Source: Epinephelus fuscoguttatus (taxonomy: Eukaryota; Chordata; Actinopteri; Perciformes; Serranidae). Taken from it: DNA of 64,000 nucleotides. Below the pieces are notes generated by a model. That model did no database searches and was not told the origin of the DNA. It was given only the letters and a program-made list of their open reading frames with translations. The stretch is taken from NCBI RefSeq assembly GCF_011397635.1, contig NC_064771.1, positions 10,479,379 to 10,543,378 on the forward strand, written 5' to 3'. Shown here in pieces: positions 37,801 through 43,432 of this stretch (positions are counted from its first letter, which is position 1; each line of letters opens with the position of its first letter). The position numbers and the translations under genes were made by a program.

Positions 37801-40079
37801 TGGACTGGGCTGGACTACCAGCTCTACTGATTCCAGCTGACCTGCATGACTGAACCACATCCCTGGGAACAGCTGCATCTGTGGGTGTCAACGCAGCACC
37901 AGAATATACATCCAAGAAACCAAAGTTTTAAATTTAGATAAGTACTCAAGAACAGGGAGGTTGCACCATATTGATGTACTTTTTGTGTCATAGACCATTG
38001 AAGTTTATCATGTTACATTACATTGTGTTATGTTACATCACATTACGTCATGTTATGCTACTTAACGTGACAAACATACTCATTGTAACCCAAACCATGA
38101 TCTTTTCCTACACCTAGCTGCCTAAAGCTAATGAACTGTCAGTGAAACGTTGGATTTGCACCTTCTGGCCTACTGGTAGGTGCAGTTTGCCCTGTCTGAA
38201 GCTTGATAATAGCAATAATGACAACTGATAACGGCCATTAAATGGACTGATAGCATTTGAAAAGGGTTCTGCAGTCACTGTTTTTGATAACTGATTCCTA
38301 ATCTTTTTAGTTTCTTTCGTGTTATAACCAAGCAATACCACCCTGTACCTGCTTATTAAAGGTTTATTATGTCACGTAATAATACTAATACTGTACAAAT
38401 ACTTTTTTAAATACTTCCTGAAGTAAAGTTGTCTAGCATTCACAGAAAAGAGTAATTATTCTGTGCTGCAGATGTTTGTCTTTTTGTTTCCTTTCTTGTT
38501 AATCATTTACCAACCCTTCCAGGTTCAGCTTGCAGCCTTTCAGGTAGGGAACCAAAGATTTAGACTGACACTTTACTGACCTCCACTGGGAGTTGTCCGA
38601 TGTCTGGGACCTTGGGAAAGGGGTGTATCTGGGTCTGAGCATAGATGCCGGTCATGAGCACCAATCCAGTCAGGTAACTGTCCTCAGATGGTAAAGAAAC
38701 TGCATGAAGAGAGAATAACCAAAATCACTGAAGTGTATTTTATATGAATGTGTGCCTCTGGTGTTCTGTAACGAAACAGCAGTCTTACCAGTTACTTCTT
38801 TTCCACAGAAGAAAAGGTATCGTCCAGCACACTGAGCCTTCCTCCATCGTCCCTGTGTCCCTAAGGCCATCTGAGTACACCCCCTCTGACTCTCACTGCC
38901 TCCAGTCCACCATGCAGGACTCACTGGCTCCACAACCCCCACCTGGTCAGACCCTTCTACCCCTGATCCCTTCAGCCACACCCACACAGTGGTTGTCCTA
39001 AACCAACACAAACGCAAAGAAAAAATGGTATATAAATACATATGTAAATATAGACACACGAGAAGAGATAATTGTTTGTAGCACTCACAGTGGGAAAGCA
39101 TAATGGATGAAGTTCTGCAGCTCCAGGCTGTCAGCAGATGCCAGATCTCCTCCCTCGGTCTCTCTGCATGAGTCCTGTGCCTCAGGCCATGACAATGTCA
39201 TCTCAGAGAGCCAATAGCATCGCCGGCTGGCCAGGTGGATCTGACCACCATTTGGACAAGGAATGTCCTCTGGAAGGCAAAACACACGCTGAACTGATGG
39301 CATGCAAGAGGAGTCATCTCTCACTGACGGACAGTTGTCAAAGAATCAAAGAATAAAATGAACAACAGTTTGGTGAGATAAGCATGCTAGCTAATTTAAT
39401 TTAAGTTCCCCACTTGTTTTTTTTGTAAGGGTGTCAATTTGCACTCATAATTAAACCTGTTGAGATAATAAGTCCCATGATGAGACGAGCAGGTTTAGCT
39501 CATTATGAAGAGTCACATGAGTTTAACAGTCAGTCACAACAGATGTTACACAACAGATGTTTCACATTTTGCAGATTTTATTTGATTACACTCACATTTC
39601 ACCTGCAGGGTTTGATTTCAAGATGTTATCATTGTGATGCACGATCACCTGTTGCTCTAATTAGGAAATTTGAGCCCAGACACCCTGCTTGATTATTGGA
39701 ACACTGGAGAACCCAGTGTGTACGATGAATTTTACTGAAATGCTAAATTTTGTGCAAATAAAAGTGTAAAATAATGTATAATTTAAGTTCTTGAGGTGAT
39801 TCCCAATGTGAGGGAACACTCAAAGGGGTCCCAGGATAAATCTCAGGGGTCATGTGATGATGACAGAGAGAAAGAAAGGATCTTGCAATGGAGAAATCAC
39901 TCTTGTGATGTCCTGCAAATGAGGCGAGCAAACCCAAACTTTTCCAAAACAAAACATCACAGTCTTTAGTTTTTATCTTACTACAATACAACACAAAGCT
40001 CCTCACCTCCAGCTGCAGTGATCAAAACCACACAAATAATCCACAGTCCCTGCCTCTGTGGCACCAGTGCACCTGTCAT
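3895..40079 (-). CDS. pkd1: Polycystin-1 (PKD1-like), 42 coding exons
   Basis: Polycystin-1 is a very large membrane receptor that pairs with the polycystin-2 channel in primary cilia and at cell contacts. I read 42 exons from the ATG at 40079 to the stop at 3895. Each has a GT donor and AG acceptor, and the phases agree throughout: 12,570 nt, about 4,189 residues, against about 4,300 in human PKD1. Domain order is signal peptide, C-type lectin, Cys-rich stretch, PKD repeats, REJ, GAIN with GPS, TM1, PLAT, ten or so further helices, and a cytosolic coiled coil. Exon details are in the segment entries below. The LRR and WSC modules of mammalian PKD1 are not found. An AG (40106-40105) after a pyrimidine tract lies just 5' of the ATG and suggests an upstream non-coding exon. 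Teleosts can carry pkd1a and pkd1b; I cannot tell which this is, although the short N-terminus favours a derived copy. Confidence 0.93.
5745..6870. repeat. Interspersed fish repeat split by a later insertion
   Basis: The segment 5780-5965 contains a very common teleost repeat (GTGGGTTTTCTCCAGGGTCT, then ATGCAGGTTAGGTTAACAG and GTGTGAATGTGAGTGTTGTC). It breaks at CAGACCTGTAAT and resumes at about 6829 with TTGACTGGCAACCAGCCCAC, the expected continuation. The 860 bp between is a foldback element, listed separately. All lie in the intron between pkd1 exons 40 and 41. Confidence 0.7.
5966..6828. mobile_element. Foldback MITE with TAGGCCC ends
   Basis: Termini are inverted: TAGGCCCGTTTCCACCGCAGGAAC at the left, and the right end complements TAGGCCCATTTCCACTGAAG. 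A second pair of inverted arms lies inside (6287-6355 and 6531-6603; CACTAAATGGCCCGTGAAAA versus its complement), so the element can fold into a cruciform. There is no coding capacity. The target duplication cannot be fixed. The clean interruption of the host repeat shows it is a later insertion. Confidence 0.75.
6950..7330. repeat. Common percomorph interspersed repeat
   Basis: Contains the familiar dispersed sequence GATTGCCATGAAATTTGGTT, CAATCACTTTGGTGACCTCT and CAAAACTAATGGCATACCTG. Diverged relatives recur in this window at about 36050-36440, 54340-54500 and 62220-62350. Non-coding, inside pkd1 intron 40. Confidence 0.6.
7501..8136. mobile_element. Foldback MITE, AT-rich arms
   Basis: The left arm (about 7501-7600: AATGGTAATAGTGGGGTAAT, AGTAATACCATG) is the complement of the right arm (about 8055-8136: TATTACCCCACTATTACCAT, GAGCTGCACTATAAAGT). 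The intervening 450 bp is AT-rich and non-coding. The right end lies about 175 bp from pkd1 exon 40. Confidence 0.7.
8309..17919 (-). CDS. pkd1: pkd1 exons 27-40: membrane bundle
   Basis: Exons: 17796-17919, 16398-16541, 15872-16301, 14749-14863, 14454-14668, 14017-14219, 13735-13932, 13488-13642, 10594-10794, 9981-10155, 9245-9427, 8826-8930, 8590-8724 and 8309-8511. TM3 is in exon 27 (VAVGMTVALLVFPLQCLL). Exons 28-31 form a long Ser-rich cytosolic loop that includes EEDLLMSIAAAAED. Exons 32-34 give helices 4-6 and the conserved AKEEARKVRALRSLMR. Exons 35-36 give the extracellular TOP-like domain, and exons 37-40 the last helices, including a Leu-only run coded by CTG/TTG triplets near 8612-8637. 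Together with polycystin-2 this forms the channel-like complex. The segment between exons 35 and 36 is shorter than in human PKD1 (see findings). Confidence 0.9.
9540..9970. repeat. Diverged tandem minisatellite (about 70-bp period)
   Basis: Repeated phrases TCCTGTAGAA, ACATTTAAATGTAACCTCAC, ATTACTGTGATATAAC and TTACAGTAAAT recur with a period of roughly 65-75 bp in four to six degenerate copies. It occupies the intron between pkd1 exons 36 and 37 and runs to within about 20 bp of exon 36. Confidence 0.65.
10829..10898. repeat. (GT)n / (CA)n microsatellite
   Basis: About 70 bp of pure GT on plus, CA on minus. It lies in the intron before pkd1 exon 35, only about 35 bp 5' of that exon's acceptor at 10795/10794, immediately upstream of a consensus branch point (CTAAT). 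Confidence 0.98.
11280..11390. mobile_element. hAT-like element fragment
   Basis: Begins TAGGGCCGGCACGATATCAG ATT..., the typical terminus of fish non-autonomous hAT elements, with CACTACATGATTATCATGG following. The other end could not be located, and a LINE tail lies within the same intron downstream. Confidence 0.45.
11640..11916 (+). mobile_element. LINE 3' end (L2-type tail)
   Basis: Reads AACCTGGAATAACCTCCCAG and onwards, then TGTAAAGCACTTTGAATTGC and AATAAAGCTGCCTTGCCTTG CC, a characteristic teleost L2-group 3' UTR with a short CCTTG repeat at the end. It is strongly 5'-truncated, in the intron before pkd1 exon 35. Confidence 0.75.
12320..12715 (-). repeat. Unclassified fish repeat joined to a SINE-like tRNA-derived piece
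   Basis: 12320-12600 contains the dispersed sequence CCATGTGAAATTTGGCACAG, GGGGGCGCTATAGCAACCGA and TAACTTCCGGTTACATAG. 12610-12715 (minus) resembles the SINE at 26.9 kb: AAGACATGCAGCAAAAAACG and GGCCGGATTCCAACCCCC, the complement of a tRNA B box. Two stop-free frames across it are not genes. Confidence 0.55.
14319..14444. mobile_element. 126-bp hAT MITE with 8-bp target duplication
   Basis: Ends CAGTGGTTCCCAAATGGGGG and (right) GTTGAGAACCACTG form terminal inverted repeats of the hAT type. Flanking 8-mers GTCTAGTA (14311-14318) and GTCTGGTA (14445-14452) are a target duplication with one difference. The right duplication runs into the splice donor of pkd1 exon 31 (exon ends 14454). Confidence 0.85.
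14900..15270. mobile_element. Foldback MITE family A, copy 1
   Basis: Ends AAAGGAATATTTCATCATCC and ...GCAGTAATCCTTT. Internal inverted motifs are GAACGAAGAATCCAAAAACC versus TTTTTGGATTCTTCGTTCAG and TTACTCATCCCATG versus CTGGGTGAGTAA. It also holds ACTTGTGCAGTATAATCCAA, shared with copies at 16.8 and 62.6 kb. Non-coding, in the intron before pkd1 exon 30. Confidence 0.75.
15508..15818. mobile_element. 311-bp non-autonomous hAT element
   Basis: Starts TAGGGCCGCACAATTAATC and ends ATATCATGTAGCCCTA, imperfect inverted repeats. Flanking 8-mers CCTACATG (15500-15507) and TCTACATG (15819-15826) form the target duplication. The interior shows a loose palindrome around TGCAATTGCAATATC. No coding capacity. 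Confidence 0.8.
16784..17682. mobile_element. Foldback MITE family A, copy 2
   Basis: Left arm AAAGGAATATTTCAAATCCC through CACAACTTGTGCAGTATC (about 16784-17045) is mirrored by the right arm (about 17435-17682: GATTATACTGCACAAGTT to GAAGTATTCCTTT). The centre (17045-17435) has its own smaller inverted pair around TTTACCTCACTGAACATG / GTTTAGCGAGGTAAAATT. It is the longest of the three copies. Confidence 0.8.
18284..20240 (-). CDS. pkd1: pkd1 exons 23-26: first membrane helix and PLAT/LH2 domain
   Basis: Exons: 20045-20240, 19744-19911, 18599-18739 and 18284-18494, about residues 2756-2994. Exon 23 encodes TM1 (MVVGIVCAVLVLIHLLVGL), then the intracellular PLAT domain: YHYRVLVKTGW, GTTAHVGISLYGV, GEVWKIRIWHDN, WYVQHVVVWDP and FLLEDWLSVE. 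PLAT domains bind lipid and Ca2+ and regulate trafficking of polycystin-1. The A|G codon split between exons 23 and 24 reproduces the GSGTTAHVG stretch of human PKD1. Exon 26 carries the arginine-rich SRFTRGQRVTCSAL linker and TM2 (LYLALGALWYGAVG). The intron between exons 24 and 25 contains a foldback element. Confidence 0.93.
18836..19505. mobile_element. Foldback element, arms about 200 bp
   Basis: The left arm starts ATCTAGATTGTTTTGGTGTG AG and includes TTACTCAAGATAATCCACAG. The right arm carries the complement, CTGTGGATTATCTTGAGTAA to CTCACACCAAAACAATCTAA. The central spacer (about 19070-19280) is unique. It lies in the intron between pkd1 exons 24 and 25. Confidence 0.78.
20381..29661 (-). 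CDS. pkd1: pkd1 exons 12-22: REJ module and GAIN domain with GPS
   Basis: Exons: 29509-29661, 29133-29273, 28400-28682, 28165-28267, 27803-27931, 27098-27248, 26621-26758, 26221-26365, 25418-26125, 20728-20881 and 20381-20636. They span about residues 1969-2755. The REJ (receptor for egg jelly) part shows CVSC and GQCGQC cysteine motifs and NPPHGGLCDLSP, which lines up with human NRPPLGGSCRLFP. GAIN follows (ENVTQALASLPV; LLCEKCQEK). Exon 22 ends with the GPS: LCQYYSV, then CLTQHLTMFGASLFV. The cut is expected at HL|T near residue 2736, as in human polycystin-1, giving N- and C-terminal fragments that stay associated. Exon 19 uses an unusual CCCGAG acceptor. The 4.5 kb intron between exons 20 and 21 carries Kolobok and hAT elements. 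Confidence 0.9.
21190..21440. repeat. Dispersed repeat, shared with 35.5-35.9 and 62.1 kb
   Basis: CCAGAAGAAAATGTTGG, TTTCTGCAAACCACAAATAC and CAAGCTGCAGACCACTGTTT recur, partly reversed, at about 35700-35895 (CTGCAGCTTGGCAGCC, GGTTTGCAGAAACATACAAA) and about 62050-62160. Non-coding. Confidence 0.55.
22494..23614 (-). mobile_element. Kolobok-type element with long inverted repeats and TTAA duplication
   Basis: Flanked by TTAA at 22490-22493 and 23615-23618. Terminal inverted repeats of about 310 bp (22494-22805 and 23310-23614) begin AAGGATAGTGCACCCAAAAA. The middle, on minus from 23161, reads MSEDFEIEEEQRFFVESYLF EPEY and, further on, MPINEESLCCSDWELA. These match the N-terminal FEPEY and MPTEEESVCC-type motifs of the fish transposon protein often annotated as P2X7-intracellular-domain-like, with stops between. 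TTAA targeting fits Kolobok. Deleted and inactive, in the intron before pkd1 exon 21. Confidence 0.8.
24027..24190. mobile_element. 164-bp hAT MITE with internal tandem units
   Basis: Ends CAGTGGTGTGCATG and GTGCACGCCACTG are inverted. The 8-bp duplication GTCATGAG is perfect (24019-24026 and 24191-24198). Inside, a 32-bp unit (CTAAAGTGCCCTCCTGGGAA CC...) repeats two and a half times. A diverged inverted relative lies at about 51892-51990. Confidence 0.87.
24269..25283 (+). mobile_element. hAT transposon remnant with BED zinc finger
   Basis: Perfect 8-bp duplication CTTTGTAC (24261-24268 and 25284-25291) and ends TAGGGATGGGTACCGAG / GGTACCCATCCCTA. Near-terminal GGTACC-rich subrepeats lie at both ends. 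From 24492 a frame reads MAERKKLKMWLHISKFDVDY ARCSICDT, then after a one-base shift ASYGNISNLRKHLVKHKV: a C2H2-type BED finger (CxxC...HxxxxH) as found at the N-terminus of hAT transposases. The catalytic body is missing and the frame ends at 24790. It sits in the intron between pkd1 exons 20 and 21. Confidence 0.9.
26913..27079 (+). mobile_element. tRNA-derived SINE
   Basis: The head GGGGTGCCCAGTAGGTCACC TGGTAG and the B box GGTTCAGTTCC (26982-26992) show a tRNA-like polymerase III promoter. The body GCAGCCCTTTGCTTCAAGTC and tail AAGCTGTCCTATCAAATAAA G match the common percomorph SINE. Flanking duplications GAGATATGATACTGA (26898-26912) and GAGATATCTGATACTGA (27080-27096) differ by a 2-bp indel. 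The right copy ends inside the splice donor of pkd1 exon 17. Confidence 0.88.
27997..28115. repeat. Truncated interspersed repeat
   Basis: AAAGGTCTACTGTGTAGGAT TTAATGG is a familiar terminus of a teleost non-autonomous DNA element, followed by CTACTGTAGAAACAACATGG. It is truncated, in the intron between pkd1 exons 15 and 16. Confidence 0.45.
29821..35147 (-). CDS. pkd1: pkd1 exons 8-11: PKD-repeat array
   Basis: Exons: 35016-35147, 34762-34937, 34456-34592 and the giant 29821-33473 (3,653 nt), which corresponds to the similarly sized exon 15 of human PKD1. PKD repeats are Ig-like beta sandwiches that form the stretchable, adhesive ectodomain. The hallmark WDFGDG is visible in exon 10 (RWDFGDGS) and repeatedly in exon 11 (YTWDFGDGS, KFDFGDGA, HWLFGDGS, LWDFGDGS, HWDFGDST). 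I count 12 repeats in exon 11, each about 85-95 residues and ending in a V-x-V-type strand. About half have lost the GDG turn (FKWFINPSG, YYWTVDGM, YHWLVSQS, YLWYVVSD), as in the mammalian protein. The end of exon 11 starts the REJ region, with a VLDGSESQDPD motif. Several NxS/T sequons suggest glycosylation. Confidence 0.93.
35500..36440. repeat. Repeat block in pkd1 intron 7
   Basis: The 1.4 kb intron between exons 7 and 8 is mainly repeats: a diverged copy of the 21.2-kb repeat (35560-35895), then the percomorph repeat (CCAAATTTCACAGAAATCCA to CTATAGCTATGCT, about 36080-36437). No exon-like sequence was seen. Confidence 0.6.
36513..40079 (-). CDS. pkd1: pkd1 exons 1-7: signal peptide, C-type lectin, Cys-rich region
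   Basis: Exons (minus strand): 40007-40079, 39089-39323, 38789-38997, 38581-38699, 37731-37878, 37367-37632 and 36513-37268. Exon 1 gives Met plus a hydrophobic core (LWIICVVLITAAG), a credible signal peptide. Exons 2-3 (about residues 25-172) form a C-type lectin domain: a CYWLS start, a WVWLKG core strand and a closing FFCGKE with paired cysteines. Exon 6 is cysteine-rich (GCSMGQYWCHLLETC) and sits where mammalian PKD1 has its LDL-A-like module. Exon 7 (about residues 351-602) aligns in order with the region of human PKD1 before the canonical PKD repeats. In mammals the signal peptide is followed by LRR-NT, LRRs, LRR-CT, WSC and a first PKD repeat; here exon 1 joins straight to the lectin exons. 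Confidence 0.88.
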
Positions 40080-41389
40080 CTTGTAGAGCACATCACATCC
40101 TCCTGAAGAGAAAAGAGTCTCTGGTTCATCACCACAGCAGCACTGTAGAAGTCATTGGCCTCGCATCACTGCATTAAGTGTTTAGATTCTTCTTCTTGTT
40201 TACTCCTGCCATCGCCACAAGTCTCTCCGCTCATCCTCAGTGCTCTTGTACAAGTTGAAAGTTTTAGTCTTCCTCTCAGCCCCTCTTCCACGCTCTCATC
40301 TCCCTCCACTGACACCCCCCTCCCCTCATCCTGCACACACACCATGAGTTATGGTGGTGTCATTGTTTTAAAGGGCTCTTCTCCACTCTCTCTGAGCGCC
40401 TGGGTGACTTCTACTTTGTCTCTCGGCAACAGCCACAGAAGCAGAGTGGACAGAGGAGGCCAGCGCTGCTCATTACCATGTTGTAAAACCCCGGGCACTC
40501 AATAGAAACAGTGAGACTCACTCAGGCGGGACGCAGCTGAGGGTCCTGACAGAAACAAGCCTGAGAGGCCAAAGAGGCAGTGTAGTGTCAGTGCTGTTTG
40601 GCTACAAATTGTTGCTTTTGATATGCTTTTGGAATATAGAGGAATCAGTATCTTTTGCTGGGTTGCCAAATTTAGATGTTTCTCCAAAGTTCTCTCCCCT
40701 GCTTTGTGCCCACTGCCTGTTGTCCGAGCACTAACTCCAAGACCTCATCACTATCCAAACAAAGGCTCTGTGACGCACACGCAAAAGAAATAGACCTCGT
40801 TTTAAAAGAAAGGATGCCTTCTGGGTTGCCTGGAGAGGGAACAGATAAAGCTGAAGGCAGTGATAAGACAACCATAGCTGGGAATTGTGAGCCCACTGTC
40901 ATGGATACGCTTGTATTTCTCTTTGTTGAACTGAGCAAAAGGGAGTGGTACTGTTTAGTTTGAAGAGAGAGCCAATTGCAATAGTGAAATCATTCAGTAC
41001 ATTTACTCTAGTGGGCTACTTCACTCAAGTACAATTTGACAACTTCTTACTAAAAAGTCATCCTCTTTTTTGTTTTTTATTTTTATTTTTAGTTGTGGAC
41101 AGTGTATGATCTGCAATTGACAGTATGGGTTTAAAGAATTTAAATCCAACTCTAGTCTGACTTCAACAATAGCCTACATAAGATCTACCTCAAGTAATGG
41201 TATAACTTTGTATAGCTGAGATTTTGATGGAGCCTGAAGTGTGCCACAAATTAAACAGGCATTTACAGAATGCAGTTCCAGACTTTATGCTCGATGACAT
41301 CACACATTTGAGTTTTCACATTCTTTCATTCAAATTTGGGAGGGAGTTGTTCATGTTTACTAATACTTTTAGACTGTCTTAGACCATAG

Positions 41390-42000
41390 GAAAAACATGT
41401 ACATTTTCAACGTTGCATAGATTTCCTTTAGTTTAAAGCCATGTATGTTGCACATAAAAATTCAATGCAAGCCAACCCACAGAGCAGCCCCCAAAGTCGT
41501 ATTTAAAAAGATACTAAAACTAAAGTAACCATGCAAATAATTGCACAAATGATTTGTGCAAAATATCTAAATAAACCAGTAGTTTGGGAAAATATCAAAA
41601 CTCGACTTATCATTACGATATGATGCTTTATCATTCATATTTTCATAACAGAGTTTAATTTTTTTCCCTATTTATATTTAATTATATTTTTTCTTCTTTT
41701 CAAAAGTCAGTTTAAGTTTAAAATGTCATTAATTTTCCATGGTACATAGTTCCCCTTTAGTTTAAAGCCATATATGTGGAGCATAAAAATTAAATGCAAT
41801 CTATTCCACAAAACAGCCAATCTGGAAATCCATCGGTAAAAAAAAAAAAAAAAAAAAAAAACAACTTCCTTTTTCTTCCTTCTACAATGTAAATTGCAGA
41901 ATCTGTCTTGAGAGATTACAAAACAGCCCCAAAAGTCATTATTAAAAAGAAATCAGAACCAAAGTAACAACGAAAACATCACACAATAAAAATGTGTAAA
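41390..42000. repeat. Diverged tandem duplication, about 350-bp period
   Basis: 41400-41580 (TTTAGTTTAAAGCCATGTAT G; AGCAGCCCCCAAAGTC; AACTAAAGTAACCATG) recurs at about 41755-42000 (TTTAGTTTAAAGCCATATAT G; ACAGCCCCAAAAGTC; AACCAAAGTAACAACG). A poly-A run (about 41838-41861) interrupts the second copy. It lies in the intergenic region between pkd1 and asb12. Confidence 0.6.
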
Positions 42001-42072
42001 ACTGGTGTATTTAATAACAGTTACACTTCTATTTCATGAAATAGAAGTGTAACTGTTATTAAATACACCAGT
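42001..42072. repeat. Perfect 72-bp palindrome
   Basis: ACTGGTGTATTTAATAACAG... to the centre TTTCA|TGAAA at 42036/42037, then the exact reverse complement back to CTGTTATTAAATACACCAGT. Arms are 36 bp with no spacer and no mismatch, and pairing stops on both sides (A at 42000, G at 42073). Intergenic, about 0.5 kb upstream of the proposed asb12 first exon. Confidence 0.97.
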
Positions 42073-42469
42073 GACGAGCATTCAAAATTTGAATTTGTAT
42101 AACTGAAAATAAGGAATTCCAATAAAAATATTATATATCTACATATATACATAAAATATATCAAAGTAAGTATGATGAAATAATAATCATAATAATGATT
42201 TAATGATTTTTAATGATTTAATGATTCATTCATGAATTTACATTAATTTATTAAATTCTCATTTATTTTATAGTGTCTTTTTTAAAATGCATGTTATATT
42301 TGGGCTTCGTTAATTTAATAATCTTTTAATTGCTTGTGTATTATTTTTCAATTTCATATCGTTTTTTTGAATGTCAATTTAATTAGTCAATTTATTACAG
42401 CTTTTAAAAAATGTAATTAAACACTGTCGAAGTGGCGCACCCCAGGCTCCATGTTGTTATAGCAGTTAA

Positions 42470-42576
42470 ACACAAGAGGGCAGCACTGTGACATTAAACT
42501 GAATGTGATCCATAATACAAACACTACGACGAAGAAGACAAACAGGAAGATGAAGGAGACAGCTGCTGACACATCC
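42470..42576 (+). promoter_or_regulatory. Putative asb12 promoter-proximal 5' untranslated exon
   Basis: The asb12 start codon sits directly after a splice acceptor, so an upstream exon is needed. The best candidate ends at the strong donor CATCCTAG|GTATGC at 42576/42577, preceded by a purine-rich stretch of higher complexity than the AT-rich DNA before it. The 5' end is a guess, and no TATA box or strong CpG island is apparent. Confidence 0.4.
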
Positions 42577-43432
42577 TAGGTATGCTAATAGTGATGATAA
42601 CAAAACGCAGCACAATAGCTTCTTTATGTCGCCGCAACTGATTTAAAAGCAAAGAAACGCCTGTTTGGAAAGGGAAAATTGCAGTTTAATGTCTAACTGG
42701 ATATGTTGGTCGTTGTTTTTAGCTGAATATTAGGAAAGTCCCTCCTGTTGTGGAGCGGGTATTAGCATATACGTGACACCGTGTTTAACGCTCAGTAAAT
42801 AGCTCCGGTGTGGACAGGTCATTTACAGCCAGACGTCAGCGCAGGACTCATTCAATGCACCAGTCGGAGTTGTACATATTTTATTTCCCGTCTTTTAATT
42901 TCACAGCGACACAGTGTCAGGAGACACATTTTAGAAACTGGTATTGTATTTATTTATGTAATGTTTTAGAGATTATTTGTGCGCCGAATTTTTCAGTAAA
43001 CCGTAAATATTCATAAAGGTGAATAGGTTGTAACTAATTAGTGAGAAATGCTATTTAACTTTAAATTATGTAACATTTTAAAGGGAGTTTGGTGTAGTGC
43101 GCTTCTTTGAGAGTGATGCAGCATATATACAGTGTGGCTCGACGCCTGTATGTGGTCACGCCTTCAAGTTGTTGAATGGCAGTTTCACAGATGGGTGTTA
43201 GAGCTGGGAAAACAAGTTGTGAAAAGGTCACTTGCATAAAACGTCATCATTATATGACAGCTATCAGCTTTATTTAGGACCTGAATCATTGTCTGTGTAG
43301 TCTGCAGTATCTCTTTTGTGGGGTGGAAAATTAGGGTGTAGCTTCAAGGAGTTACTGCACATTTTTAAAGTATGCCTTTGTCAATATATTCACTGTCTAG
43401 TTAATTTTGTCTTTTATTTTTCAGCAGGTTCT

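Larger units (their letters stand above)
40110..42430. other. pkd1-asb12 divergent intergenic region
   Basis: About 2.3 kb between the two 5' ends. The 40.15-40.95 kb part is of balanced composition and may hold pkd1 promoter or untranslated exon sequence. 41.0-42.4 kb is AT-rich with the tandem duplication and palindrome listed separately. No leucine-rich-repeat coding sequence was found on minus, although the missing pkd1 LRR exons would be expected here if they existed. Confidence 0.5.

Noticed and set aside
40155-40963. Frames upstream of pkd1 exon 1 as missing LRR exons
   Set aside because: The frames carry no leucine-rich-repeat or WSC cysteine pattern, and the minus-strand frames lack matching splice phases.
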